A stretch of DNA of 64,000 nucleotides from Astrothelium macrocarpum (Eukaryota; Ascomycota; Dothideomycetes; Trypetheliales; Trypetheliaceae): positions 1 through 64,000 of the forward strand of contig JAGEMR010000086.1 in assembly GCA_021030915.1 (NCBI GenBank). The letters run 5' to 3'. Position 1 is the stretch's first letter. Each line of letters starts with the position of its first letter. Position numbers and translations under genes: made by a program. The notes below the pieces were generated by a model. It searched no databases. It was not told the origin of the DNA and saw only the letters and a list, made by a program, of their open reading frames with translations. This document shows, in pieces, positions 21,947 through 34,476 of this stretch.

Positions 21947-23542
21947 TCAAGAGTCATCCAGCTCGTCCATCAATCGGTATGTCCCAAACTGTCTGGTTGG
22001 CAGCTTCCTCTGGAACATGATATTTAGCTCCTCATACGTCCTACCACTGGTCTCCGGAACCCTAAAAAAGGACCAAACAAGCGAGAGTAATGCGAGGCCA
22101 CCGAAAAAGAAGCCCACCTTCCCTCTCAAGTTTGCCTCATCCGGGTTAATCATGTATGGAATGGCAACCGTCATCACGATTCCGAGAATGGCCTGTACGG
22201 CAGTGGCTACCGCTATCGTCTTGGCTCGGACCTTTGTGGCCGAACATTCGCAGAAAATGACGTAAGCTACTGGACCGATGGTAAGGTCGTAGAGGAAATT
22301 CCAGATGATCAAGATGCTGGACTGTGCCCAAATCACGCCTTTCTTTGATTCATAGCCTGGCACACAATCTAATATTCCGACCAAGAACAGCATAATTGCA
22401 AGCACAGCAAGACCACCGTTGTAGATGGTACGACGTCCGATGTGTCGGAGAAGAACCCACGATAACATGGTGCCCACCAAGCCCACGGCAAGAAAGCCGA
22501 TGCCCATGTTGAAAGCTTGATTTGTTGGAAGCCCGGCTTGCTCGAAGAAATAGGTTCCATAATTAATCATGTAGACTCCGCTGAGCACTTGTATAGAGTA
22601 GACACCAATCGATATTTCCGTTCTTCGCCAATTGATGGGCCGAAAGACGTCTCGGTACGTGGAACCAGCTTCCAATTCCTGTTCAAGCCGATCTGTTTTG
22701 ATGATTTGGGCTAGAGTTGCCTTTGCGTCAACGCTTGGCGCTGCAAGGCGACGCAGTGACTTCTCAGCCTGGTCTAACAGTCCCTTTCTAGCTAGCCACC
22801 AAGGAGATTCCGGCGCAAAAGCCATGCAGGGAAGAATGATGATCACCCAAAACCACTGCATTGCAAAGGGTATGCTGTATGCCCAGTGATCATTGAGCCG
22901 ATAAGTGCCTGCCGTGACTGCGTTTGCCAACATTTGTCCAGCCACAAAACACCAATTGACATAGCTTGTCAGTATCTCACGTAAAGCGAGAGGACAAACC
23001 TCAGACGCGTATGCAGGCGCAATTACAACAAACATACCAAGAACGAGACCACCTATGAGCTCGCCAACAAGCAAGACTGATAGAGAGCGCGCAAAGAACT
23101 GAATGAAAATCAGACAGCCAACCCCGATTACGCACCACGTGAAGGTCTTCTTCCTGCCATACCATTCCATTGGCAAGCCGGCGAACAGAGCACCAAGAAC
23201 TTGTCCAACAGGATTTCCCATCGACAAAGCCGTTTGCCATGCAGCGGAAATGATGTAGGAGCCGTTGTATTCGTACCCAAAATCTCTTTGAAATGCAGGC
23301 ATAGCGTACAGGTTTCCAAGCAATTGAGGATCAAACGATAACATTATGACCCCAAGGGAAAAGAAAATAGACCATCCTATGGCCTTTGGGTATAGCTGGA
23401 CTGCTGTCTTGAAGTCCAAGCTATGTTCTGTCTGGGCTGATTCTGCAGCTGCTTTGGTATCGACTTCTTGTTCATGGACTGATGGTGAGGGCGGTTGTAT
23501 CTCAGAAACCGCCTGGATATGCGTCGACGTCTTGGCTGCCAT
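21947..23542 (-). CDS. MFS sugar transporter, maltose/alpha-glucoside permease type, 531 aa
   Basis: This single-exon gene encodes a full 12-TM sugar porter. Visible signatures are 'MEWYGRKKTF' (the GRK loop after TM2), 'GELIGGLVLGMFVVIAPAYASEVCP', 'PESPWWLARKG' (the PESPRWL-like motif before the central loop) and 'PETSGRTYEELN' after TM12. The long hydrophilic N terminus (about 45 aa) and the sequence style match fungal alpha-glucoside:H+ symporters of the MAL/MPH group, so it probably imports oligosaccharides at the plasma membrane. It is transcribed in the same direction as the PKS gene, whose 3' end lies about 740 bp upstream of its start. Nothing indicates that it serves the cluster. It is intact, unlike the GNAT relic on its other side. 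Confidence 0.88.
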   Translation of the reverse strand: MAAKTSTHIQAVSEIQPPSPSVHEQEVDTKAAAESAQTEHSLDFKTAVQLYPKAIGWSIFFSLGVIMLSFDPQLLGNLYAMPAFQRDFGYEYNGSYIISAAWQTALSMGNPVGQVLGALFAGLPMEWYGRKKTFTWCVIGVGCLIFIQFFARSLSVLLVGELIGGLVLGMFVVIAPAYASEVCPLALREILTSYVNWCFVAGQMLANAVTAGTYRLNDHWAYSIPFAMQWFWVIIILPCMAFAPESPWWLARKGLLDQAEKSLRRLAAPSVDAKATLAQIIKTDRLEQELEAGSTYRDVFRPINWRRTEISIGVYSIQVLSGVYMINYGTYFFEQAGLPTNQAFNMGIGFLAVGLVGTMLSWVLLRHIGRRTIYNGGLAVLAIMLFLVGILDCVPGYESKKGVIWAQSSILIIWNFLYDLTIGPVAYVIFCECSATKVRAKTIAVATAVQAILGIVMTVAIPYMINPDEANLRGKVGFFFGGLALLSLVWSFFRVPETSGRTYEELNIMFQRKLPTRQFGTYRLMDELDDS

Positions 23543-24281
23543 GGCGATTCTTCCAAAGAGGACGGATGCTTCACAGAGCCACTAATTCCGGTTCAGATAT
23601 CGAAAAGTCGCAGACTTGCCTTGCCATCCCAGTAGCTTTTATCCGCGAAACTGCTGGATAACGTGACGCAGCTGATAAGGGATTAGGGTTTTTTTATTGG
23701 GTGTGGATACTTTATAATTGACTTGCTTGAATTTGGTCTTAGTGAGGCGTTGATCGATCAAGGGCTGTGAAAACTAAGCATGATTCGCACGTCACCTGCA
23801 TCGTAACCCAAGTGTCGGCCAGGCTAGGCTACGAAGACATATAACAAGCAAAATAAAAGAAGTTGGGGAAGGATTGAATGCGAAAGGACATTCGATACAA
23901 ATTGGAGCTAAAAATGTTCTCCACTCGGTGGCGTGTGTGGCTAGGCCGGTGTGGCAGGGGATGATAGCACAGACCATGCTGTGCATCTTCCCACATTTCC
24001 TTCTCTCCCCTTTCATCCAATCTACCGAGTCTTCATACCGTTTCGCCGATTTTCAGATCTTAATTTGTGCGTGGCTCAGAACGAGGCGCATCTAAGTTTG
24101 AATAAGACCTCAACCGGAAGATGTGTATTTCATTGAAAGAACTAGCAACTATCTTGGTATTAAAGTTTGTATAAGCAGAGATGTCCGCAATCAAAACTCC
24201 TCTATCAAGGACCGAATCCGGTGAGTGAAGTACCAGTATCTCCTTTGCATCCATACCCCAAGTTGGGACTGCCAATAGACT
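23543..24281. promoter_or_regulatory. Region between PKS 3' end and transporter start
   Basis: These 739 bp hold the PKS 3' UTR and the transporter promoter. No coding frame is convincing. A T-rich tract (about 23685-23700) and TTTATAATTG (about 23710) lie within 200 bp upstream of the transporter ATG and could be core promoter elements. Confidence 0.35.
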
Positions 24282-27200
24282 TCACTGACGCGCTTTACTT
24301 GCTTTGGTGACGAGCACGCCTACTTCATTCAAGTCGGCTGCTCCCATTACGTCGAAAATTGCCACATCTGCGTCAAGCTCCTTCTGGAAGAAGTTCCTCA
24401 ATTCTATCGCCAGTAGCGAGTCGACACCAAGAGCATGCAATGGTTTGGTAATATCGACGTCTTCGGCCGGTACCGCAAGTGCTTTGGTCAACATTCGCAC
24501 AAGTCCGTCCACGACTACACGAGCCGCATCCTCGAACGTCGGGGCTTCGCGGAACAAAGCACCGTCGTTAACCGATTCGGTTTGTTCCGCCGAGCCAGAG
24601 CCCGCAGTTCTGTCCATTGCAAGCTGAATCCAGCGTCGGAAAGTCCTCCTGCGTGTCCATAACACGGCCATCAATTGCAAATCACTTGCAGATGGGGTAC
24701 TGAAACCGGTTATGGCTTGTTGTGATGATGCTGTCTCAATTGAGAGGTTGGGATCACAGTAGTACTCAAGCAGACCATGGATCTCTGCAATTGAGATGGC
24801 GGTAAAAGACCTGTTAGCCTCGAATGACGCTTTGAGATTCGAATTTTCTGCTACGGCGCCCTCTGCGTCTACCCATCCCAGGTTGATAGTGGTCGCCTTT
24901 TCGTGCCGTCGAGCCCGGTACTGTACGAATTCATCCATGTATCCATTGGCAGCAGCATAGTTGGCTTGACCACCATTTCCAACAATGCTACTGATTGAGG
25001 AAAGGCATATGAAGAAATCCATTCCTCGAGGTAACAATTCATGAAGATTCCATGTACCTTTGACCTTGGGCCCGGTTGCTATAGCCCAATCGTCGAAAGA
25101 CATGTTTTTGAGAGTGATATCCTACCATCAAATTAGCATGAATCGAGATCAGAGCCAACAGATAAACCCTTACTCTCAGAACCATGGCTGCTTGGATACA
25201 TCCTTTGACTGCTGGCATTGTCTTGGCGCAATGGTCAAGAGCAGCTGACAATGATTGCTTATTGCTGACATCACACGGTGGACAGGCAACGTGAACATTG
25301 AGGGCTCCAAGCTCCTCCATCAGCTGTTTGGCTGCAGGAGGTCCTGAACCAGACCGATTAAGAAGGATAAGATAACGTGCTCCTCGCTCTACCATCCAGC
25401 GAGCGATGCTGCGACCCAAGCCGCCTGTGCCGCCTACTATCACATAAGATGCATTGGCGCTGAAGTTGTAAGTATGTTTTGTTTTAATGGTAGCCTGCTC
25501 CAAATTAGAAAGAAGTTTTCCATGACATTGGATCAACGTTACCTGGACAAGATCGGTTTTCCTCATCTCAGCAATCATCTTGCCATAGTTCTTCCCGCTT
25601 TGGAACAACCTCAACGTCTCCGATAGTTCCGAGATTCCGAATGTTTGCATTGGGCTTGGTGGAGAGAAAACATTCTCTCCTAGGAGACGCATTACGGCTG
25701 CAAGGCTATCCTTTACTATGGAGGGCTGTTCTCTCGCTATAACATTCAAGTCGACTGCGCAATAAGCACAACTCTTCCTAAATTGTGTCATTGGGAGCTG
25801 GCTGTAGCCAAGGATATCGCGTGTTCCAATTTCGACGAAGCGGCCAAGCTGTGGCAAGTTAGCAGCGTGCTGGAGAAACATTAAACTATTTTCGACGTAC
25901 CGGCGCGATACATCCCCACGTCGCTTGAAGCTCTTTGCCTGAAAGCGAGTTCAAGACCACGTCGACTCCTCGACCGCCTGTCTCTCTCATGATGCCGGAT
26001 ACGAAGGAGGTATTCCGACTATAGAAGATGTTTTTCTCAGGTATGCCGTATCTTTCTAGCATGAGATTCTTCTTGTCAGTTGACCCTACAGTGACATAGA
26101 CGTTGGCTCCTAAATATTTGGCTACTTGGATTGCAGCTTGACCGGTTCCGCCAGCTCCAGCATGTATCAAGACAGACTGATTGGCTTGAAGTCTACCTAC
26201 AGTGTGCAGACAATACCATGCCGTCACAAACGTGATTGGAATAGAGGCGGCCTCGGCAAAAGAAAGCGTGTCTGCGAGTTTGACCGCAAAGTGACCCGGA
26301 CCACGTACATAAGTCGCGTACGAGTTCTTGAACATGGCAGCCACGCGATCTCCTGGGGTGAATCCAGAGTCCCGACCGGCTCTACTGACAATTCCAGAGC
26401 ACTCAATCCCGATGAATGTCGTGTCGAGTTGGCCGAGAATGGTAAGACAATCTCTAAAGTTGAGACCCACGCACTTTGTCTCAATTTCGATATCTCCAGG
26501 AGCAAGCGGATCGTTGACAGATTCATCCTCGACAAAATGTAAAGAGTCCAGCATACCGAGCGAGCCTATACGAACTGCCAACGGCGGACCTTGACCAAAC
26601 TCTTGTTTGGCGCTCTTGCTCAAGGTCATTCGACTTTGGATTGAGCGACTCAGTGGAGAGGCAGGGGAGATTCGAGCGATGCATAGTCGGTTATCTCTTT
26701 CCAGATACTCTGGCTCAAAGTCATCGGGAGTATCGGTCTGCAAATTGTTAAAGATTCGCAATATCTTTTCTGTCGTCTTTGACAGTGATGCAGAGTTGAG
26801 CTGCAAAGCGAGCGTAACCAACACTAGTTGTGGTGTCTCTGTGAGGGCAGTTCTGGCCAATCCGTCAATCAGATGGGTACGTGGGTCAGCCTCTCCGTGT
26901 CCACCACCATCAGTCACCCACAGGATCTTACGGGCAGTGGTGAGGACCTGTTTCAATTGAGCAAACCTTTCGGCATCCAGATCAGCAACAAACTCTGTGT
27001 CTAATTCATGCAGAAAGATCAACGTCCGGTCTTGCAAATCAGTGCACTCGGCTGCCGCTTCCAGAGAAGTGGTTTCTGGTGACAGTGAATGCTTGGACTT
27101 TAGTTCTTGTTCCAGTTGGGCTGCAATTCCGTTCTGCAGATCGGTATTGCCTTTAACGATGAGTGGCGATTCTGCGGGACTGGGCTGGATACTGGGTACG

Positions 27201-30200
27201 AGTTTGGTACCATTTTCCGCAGGGCCTGTCGCTGTTGATATGAGGAAGCTATACTCATGGCATGCGTCTTCCACGTAGTCGCGTATCTCCAGATCAATAC
27301 CGGTAAAGCCAGTGCTGCGTAATATCTCGTCCCAAGAATCCGTCGTGACCCATGGGGCCAGGCGTCGCTCTTGTTCTTCGCCTTTGACAAATGTCAGCTG
27401 ATTTTGCGTCATCTTAGAAAAGTTCAAACATACTGAGCCACCACCCTGGCAAAACTCCAAAGCCGAATGAGGATCTCATTGCGTAGTAAACCATCTCGAA
27501 GAATATGACTTTTCCGCCACTGTGATGGTTAGCCTCAAAGAGAAAGCTCTACCTACGCGGAATGACCCGATAAATCATAAACTTACGGCTTCAGCATCTT
27601 GCGAATGTGACTCATTGTAGACTTCAGGTTTTTGGTAGCATGTAGAACCTGTCGACTTGTAAGCCTTTGTCTTTGAGTGGAAGCATACAACTGACACTGC
27701 CAGCAATCACGACATCATAAGCGCCATCAGCTACACCTTGTTGCGATGGATCCTTTTCAATATCCAAGGCAAAGTACTTCATCTTTTCACCAAAGCGTGC
27801 AAATTTCTCTGAAGCGGCTGGCATGAAGCCTCCTGAAACGTCAGTGTAATCGTACTGAGAGCACTTGAGTGTATTAGGCGGATCTTCTTCTTCAGCGGTC
27901 AAGGCCCTCAGAATGTGATTTGTCAATGCGCCTGTTCCTGCACCAACTTCAAGTATCTTGAGCGACGGATTCTTATGCACCAATAGATCTATGTATCGGA
28001 ACAGAGGCCCATAATCTATGATTTGCTCACTGACTACACGATAGAAGCCAGCCGCGAGATCATTTTGGAAGAAGAGCGTCAGTGGATCCACTTCTCCCTT
28101 TAATATGGGCACTAAGTTACGACCGATCGTGAGGAAGAAGGAGCCTTGTTCAGTAGACTCGAGACGCATAAAGTGGTCCCTACGAGCGTCTTCGTCGGCA
28201 CACAATCGCTTCCACTTGGGGTGATCAGGGCTCAGATGAGGGAGTCTGCCGTTGTGGAAATATCCTAGCCAGGTTTGGATCCACTCAATGTAATTGGCCA
28301 AGTGAGATGTGGGTTTTTCGAAGGTCTTCCGAGACAAACTCTCTGAAGCTTCGGACATGTGCAAGAGCATTGCAAAACCAAGACCTTGATAGAAGTCTTT
28401 GTCGTCCGTACGAGTAGATCGAGCGCTTTCACAATATCCAAAGAGCTCTCTGCCGTCAAGGAGATCCAGATCTGCCTTCCATAACCAGTCATAACAGAGA
28501 CTCTGATTTTCGGTGAGACCACGTTTAGCATCAGCCGAGTCGATGAGCGTTCCTTCGGAATTTTCGATCTTGAGTAAGGTTTGTCCGGTACGAACATCTG
28601 AGACAATATAATTGGATGCTGCTTTTCGTGGGCCCGCCATGACTGCATGTGTTCGAACATTAATCAGAGTGTCTTGTGGAAAGCTGATACCAGTTTCCTT
28701 AATCCACAACCGTCCAGTGCGAGTTGGGAGAATCGCAGGGAGATCCTTTTTGGTGCCGTGCGAAATCGGAACGATTGCAGTCTGTAGGATTGTATCGAGA
28801 GTGGCAGGATGGATTACGTGTGAAGGAGCATTACCGTTGCTTCCAGCAGGAGACCATTTGAATACCTCCACATTTGCAAATGAAACAGCATCGTCGTCGT
28901 ACCTGATATGCTGGACACCTCGGAACGCAGGTCCATAATCAAGGCCCTGGCTTGAGAAATAGGAGTAAAAGCGTTCCATAGGGATCTCGTTTCGACAGTT
29001 GTGTTTTGCAAGCTCAAAAAGCCGATCATGTTCCGTGGCAAGTGCTAAAGCCTCCTTCCCATCGTCGATTTCGTTTGAGGGTTCTTCAATTTCTAACTCA
29101 ACGAATCCGTGGCAGATCTCCGCCCAGCGCTCATTCAAATATGCCATTAGCGTGAATTCGTAGGATACACCCTTGCCCTTGACAGGCCGAACTATGAACT
29201 CGCATTCGACTCCCTTTACATCTGGTGGGATAATCAGTCCCCTCGTAAAGGTCGTGTCCGATAGGATATAACCAGTAATGGGTTGGCGTTGATTGTAAAG
29301 CTGTTTCGCGGCTTCCAATGCCATCACCAACATTCCTGCTGCTGGATACATGATGTTACCGTTGACCTAATATAATTTGTCAACGCTCATACTTCATCAA
29401 GTCCAACATTTGACTTCAAGAATATTGGTGAACTTACTTTGTGGTCTTCAATCCAGGGGTTTTCGGGGACTCTGAGAAAGTTCCGCCAGCGTGCTTCCAG
29501 TTCATTAAAATCTTGGACAGTAAATCCTAACAAATCTAATCTCGGGTGTTTGCGCAGTCGATACCCATCCTTACTATACCTACCTTCGTTCCAATAATGC
29601 TGAGAATGGTCGAACGGGTAAGAAGGAAGATTCGGAAGCGCAATGTGTTTTCCGTCGTATCTTTCTGCATCCGCAGTTGCGTGAAGAATGTCGACCTGGT
29701 GACCAGCGCAGGACAGCTTGCCGATGGCGTCCATAAAAGCTAACGAGGCTGACGTAGAGCGATTTATTGCGGACACGTATGACACATCTTGGACACTTTC
29801 TGCTTCCAGAGTATCACGTACAGGTCTTTGTAAGGCACTGGTTGGCCCAATCTCGAGCAACTCAGTTACCATGGCTTTTCCAGTCATCGTATTGCTTTTC
29901 TTGAGTGCTGATTGTGAACCAGAACAGATTTTCTGTAATCCGTCGCAGAAAAGGACTGGGTTAACCATGTTGTCGACCCAATATTGACCACGTTGGACCT
30001 CTGTAGCGGATATCCGAGCTCCCTTGACAGTGGAAATCATTCGTACGGTCGGCTCTTGAGGTTCACCGGCCTCAATTTCTCCCATCAAAGACAGGTATTT
30101 GGGAGCTATTGCCTTCATGTAAGGAGAGTGATAAGGAACCTTGACTTTGAGAACCCGGGCAAAGATGTTGTCCCGATCAAGCATGGTTTTCAACCAATCT

Positions 30201-33102
30201 ATTTCTTCTTTCTTTCCGGATATGGTCAGATTTCTTGGACTATTTTTGCATGCCACGTTAATGTTGATGCCGCCAAAATTGGATCGTAATGAGTCGAAGT
30301 AAGGCACAATTTCCGTATCTGATAGACCGACCGACATCATGGAGCCTCGGGATTCGACAGATGCTTCCAGTTCGGCCGCACAGACACCACGGAAGTAGGC
30401 TATCTTACAAGCACTCTGGTGTGATATCGCACCAGTAGCGTATCTTTGAATGTTAGCTGAAAGTTGCAATTTCCGTGGCATCAACTTACGCTGCAGCAAT
30501 TTCACCCGAGCTATGGCCGACGACCACTAGAGGCTTCGTTTTGAGTTTTCTTAAGAGATCAACAATACCAATCTGTATCGCAGTGCACAATGGCTGACTG
30601 TAAGCCGCATCGTTTACCTTGGAAGTACTTTCCGGCTTTAGTAGTTCATCTGTTGCTGTTAGAAAATGCTGAAAACATCGAGTTGAGGCAAATCGTCATA
30701 TAGATAACGAGTAAAGAGTAAATCGAAATGGAAGCCGTGTAGTAGTAACTGTTACGTACCTATGAGAGACCAGGGACATCCAAATTGGTTCAAATACACC
30801 TCCGACTTCTGAAGACTTTCTCGAAACACTGAATACCGCAGTAAAGTCTCTGCCATAGCTGGATACTGGGCGCCTTGCCCAGTGAAGACGTAGCCCAGCT
30901 TTGGATTCGGCTTGCATCTGACAGGTTTGGACATCTTTGCGGGAAGAACTTCCAAATCGGCCAGTGACTCGACAACCGCGAATGAGCGCCAGTTGAGCAT
31001 GCTTCGTCGATTGACCAAAGTGTAGACTATGTTCTGCAGGTACACATTGGTGCCGCTCTCATCCAGAGACCCGAACATCTCGTTTGGAATTGTAGAGAGG
31101 CTTTCTGCTACGCGAGTAACACCATTCCGATCTGAGGATGTCCATACTACGAGCACTGCTTTTTCAAAGTGAGTCCTTAATTTGGGCACTTCTTCTAGTA
31201 TTCTCTGTACGGAGTTTACTACCATTGATGCATGGTAACTGTCATCAATGGTTGGAACGGGAGGTGGTTGTGGGAGAGTCCAGTGATTTCCCTTTAGTCC
31301 TCTTAGACGAAGAAAGTTGTATGCATCGTCGAGTATGACGTGAGTATTAGCGCCACCAAAACCAAAATTAGATAGCGAGGCTCTTCTCAGGCCCTGAGTA
31401 GGCCATGGCCTGCTTTTAAGCGGGAACTTGAAAAAATTTGTTAGAAATACTCGGACAGTTCTTTGAATCGAAACGTACCTCAATATTAAGATAGTCTACA
31501 TCGATTCCAGGGTTTAAGATTTCGAAGTTTGCGTTTGGCGGGATGATACCTTTCTCCAGGACCATGATTGTCTTGAAGAGTCCAGCGATACCGCTTGCTC
31601 CTTCAAGGTGACCCAGGTTGGATTTCACTGCACCACTGTCAAAAAGTCAGTACTTTACTTCTGGTTGCCCTGCTTGCGTGTCTGGATTAATGAATAGGTT
31701 TGACTTACACGATCATAGGATTTGCAGAGCTACGAGATGATCGGAAGGCATTACCAATAGCACTTGCTTCGATGGGATCTCCGACCTAAAGAAAATTAGA
31801 GATTGCTATCAGCTTCTAAGAACGTCACTTACCGCCGTCCCTGTCCCGTGTGCCTCAACGTATTTTGTTGTTTTCATGTCCAGGTTTGCCTTGCGATATG
31901 TCTCCCGAATAAGACGTTCCTGAGCTTCCGCGCTTGGCTGCGTAATCCCAGGTGTTCGGCCATCCTGATTTGAACCTGTAGCTCTGATAACTGCCCGTAT
32001 AGTATCGTTTGCCTTTAGAGCATCTGAAAGTCTCTTTATGACCAAAACGCCAAATCCTTCAGCTCTACTGTAACCATTACCTCTAGCATCAAAACTACGA
32101 CAGAGACTTTCAGTCGATGTGAAATTCATACGTGACAATGTAATGGAAGAATCTATATCCAGAACGAGATTAATTCCGGCAACGAGGGCCTGTTGAGTGT
32201 AAGTCAACGTAAGTAACGGCAATTTAGCTACTGTACCGCATCGGTTTCATGATTATAAAGCCCCTGAACTGCCATATCGAGAGCAATTATACTGCTCGAG
32301 CATGCAGTATCTATAGTCATAGATGGACCCATCAAGTTGTAGAACCAGCTAACTCGATTGGATATCATGCTCATAGCGAGACCAGCGCTTGCGTGGGTAG
32401 GCACAAAGTCATGGCTACGCAGATTCATTGTTTTGTAGTCGTCCGAGGAGCAGCCCACGAACACAGATGTCTTAGAACCGGATATCTCGCTCAAAGAAAT
32501 ACCAGCTACAATATTTTAGTAAATTCAGAATTGCTAGGAGGGTATAATCTCACCATTTTCAAGTGCATGGTAAGTAGTCTCAAGCAATGTTCGCTGCTGT
32601 GGGTCCATTGCTTCAGCCTCAGCCGGAGTGATTGTGAAGAAAGGGGCATCGAATGCGCTTGGAAGATCTTTAAGAAAATGGCCTCCACGAAATGGAATCT
32701 ATTCTGTCGTTTTAGTGATTGGATAAGACTGATATTGGATGAAATTACCGTGTCAGGTCGAGTGGTATCAGCATTATAGAATGCATCGATGTTGACCCTG
32801 TCTTCAGGGAATTCAGTCATCACACATCGTTGTTCTAAAAGAATCTTCCAAAAGCTCTGCACTGAAGTGGCTTCTTCAGGAAGTTGAAAGGCAAGTCCCG
32901 TTATGGCCAACGGTTCGCGATAATTTTGAAAAAGAGCGGAGTGGTCATCTGCTGTTAGACCATTGTGAAGTTTCTCTGAGTCTAGTCCATTGAATTGGGC
33001 TTCAGGATAGGCGGCGGCATCCTTGGCGATCTTTTTCACATCGTAGAATGGTGTTGATCCGTTGACATCAGACTCAAGTGGACTGATGATTGATGGTGCC
33101 AT
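24282..33102 (-). CDS. Highly reducing type I polyketide synthase, KS-AT-DH-cMeT-ER-KR-ACP, ~2670 aa
   Basis: Fifteen exons close in frame: 33102-32749, 32698-32554, 32505-32237, 32189-31833, 31785-31709, 31635-31479, 31426-30760, 30655-30490, 30443-29438, 29366-27696, 27648-27587, 27519-27434, 27381-25901, 25848-25174, 25121-24282. KS: 'DTACSSS' Cys235, 'EAHGTGT' His370, 'KSNLGH' His410. AT: 'GHSSGE' Ser724, 'VPYHSP' His836. DH: His1065 in 'EDHKVNG', Asp1257 in 'HPATLD'. C-methyltransferase: SAM motif 'ILEVGAGTG' at 1537-1545. ER: 'HAGAGGTGQAAIQ' at 2079. KR: 'GGTGGLG', plus Tyr2446 and Asn2450 in 'NYAAAN'. ACP: 'GVDSLL' Ser2626 for phosphopantetheine. All key residues are present, so it should make a reduced, alpha-methylated chain. 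No thioesterase or other release domain follows the ACP. A possible extra in-frame 48-nt intron (25542-25495) would shorten it by 16 residues before the KR. Confidence 0.93.
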
Positions 33103-34476
33103 TGTCTATTGCTTCCAGAATTAATGAGACAAAATCGAGTTAAGAAGGTAAAGGGTTTGTAGAATCCCAAAATTTGGAAAATGTAGAACCACACATTTAC
33201 CAGAGATTGCGAGGTTGAGGAAACCCAGACCTGGCAAGCAATGTTTTCCACTCATTGATATAGATTTCTTTGAAGAGTATCTCGGTACCATGCTGATTGA
33301 GGCTTGATGCAATAGCAGGGAAGTCCCTGCAGCTACCGATGGACGATGCATTATAGGATGCGGCTTGACCACAGTCCCGGAAAGTTTGTCTCCTTGTAGA
33401 TGATGCTCACTGAAGTTCGAACCTCGGGAGAAATTGCGCCACCAATTGAAGCTAAAACCCAAAACCAAGCCATGAGATTACATAATTTAGAACGTGAATA
33501 TGCATTTCGACAAGCTATTTTTGATTTTCTCAAGTATCTAAATTTTAATAAATTGATATTTTTAAATTTTTTAACTTTTTTTTCGTATCAATTAAATAAC
33601 ATTGATCTAACTATAGATTTACATATAAAAAATAAAAGCTGCATTTTTTTTATCTATTGCTTTTTAAAAAAAAATTAAAGATGAAATAATCAGATTGTTA
33701 TTCCAAGTATCGGATCTTTGGAAAAAGCGTGGAGCTTATCGGCGAAAATTTGTGGAGCTTTACATTTCGTCTACCACGATCAATTACTGTTTGTATTACT
33801 AGTTCCTAGATACTAAGGTCTGGCTAAAGCCTTGGATTTCTTCGACCCACAAGGCGTGTTTCACCAAGTTCCGACTGACAGGTAATGACTAACGCCGTTG
33901 CTCGTTCCGTTCCGTGGCGCCGGGAGCTCATCCATGTCGCGCTACCCTTGAATTTCCTATAAAATGCACCCTTATCCTGCCGTTCCGAAAAGATGCCTGG
34001 ACTTGTGCAGGAAAGCAGGGTCCACCTCCTTCAGGGGGCGAAAGTTTCTTCTCGATGAAAATGACGTTCTCCACTCTTCTTGTTCACCAGCGGAATGTTG
34101 AGACGCTTACCTACATGAACTTGTAAGGCATGAACTCACTATAAGCGCCTCTCAAGAACTGACAGGGTTATCAGAAACCATCATTCTCTTCTTCCATTAT
34201 CTTGCATCTTGCATAGGTACCTTCACGCAAGTCCACTCGGCCTGGCCGGCAGACGAGAAAACCATCGGTACTACGTTTGCATTGATGAGCTTCAAGATGA
34301 ACCAGCCCAGCTTTAAACGATGTTTTACTTCGGCTAACCATGCGTGGCAGATGCCTTACTCTGTCTCTGACACCAATCTTCAAATATAAATTCGCAAGTG
34401 ACGATCAGCTTTTCTTCATCTTCTCCAACTTAGAACTCATTTACATCCATTCTAGACATTTTCATAGCAAAGAACC
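33103..34476. promoter_or_regulatory. Divergent promoter region between PKS and FSH hydrolase
   Basis: These 1374 bp separate the starts of the minus-strand PKS and the plus-strand hydrolase, a layout that suits co-regulation. Positions about 33533-33690 are conspicuously A+T-rich compared with both sides. The remaining ORFs (70-115 codons) overlap the PKS 5' region and have no protein character. I saw no obvious binding-site array by eye. Confidence 0.5.

Noticed and set aside
27434..27700. Apparent break in the methyltransferase domain
   Set aside because: Three short introns (27695-27649, 27586-27520, 27433-27382) join two small exons in phase and restore the expected 'HATKNL...GGKVIFFE' sequence.
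30700..30800. Possible frameshift in the PKS AT domain (frame ends after 'PWSLIGT')
   Set aside because: A GTACGT donor at 30759 and an acceptor before 30655 restore the frame and lead into the GHSSGE motif. It is an intron, not damage.
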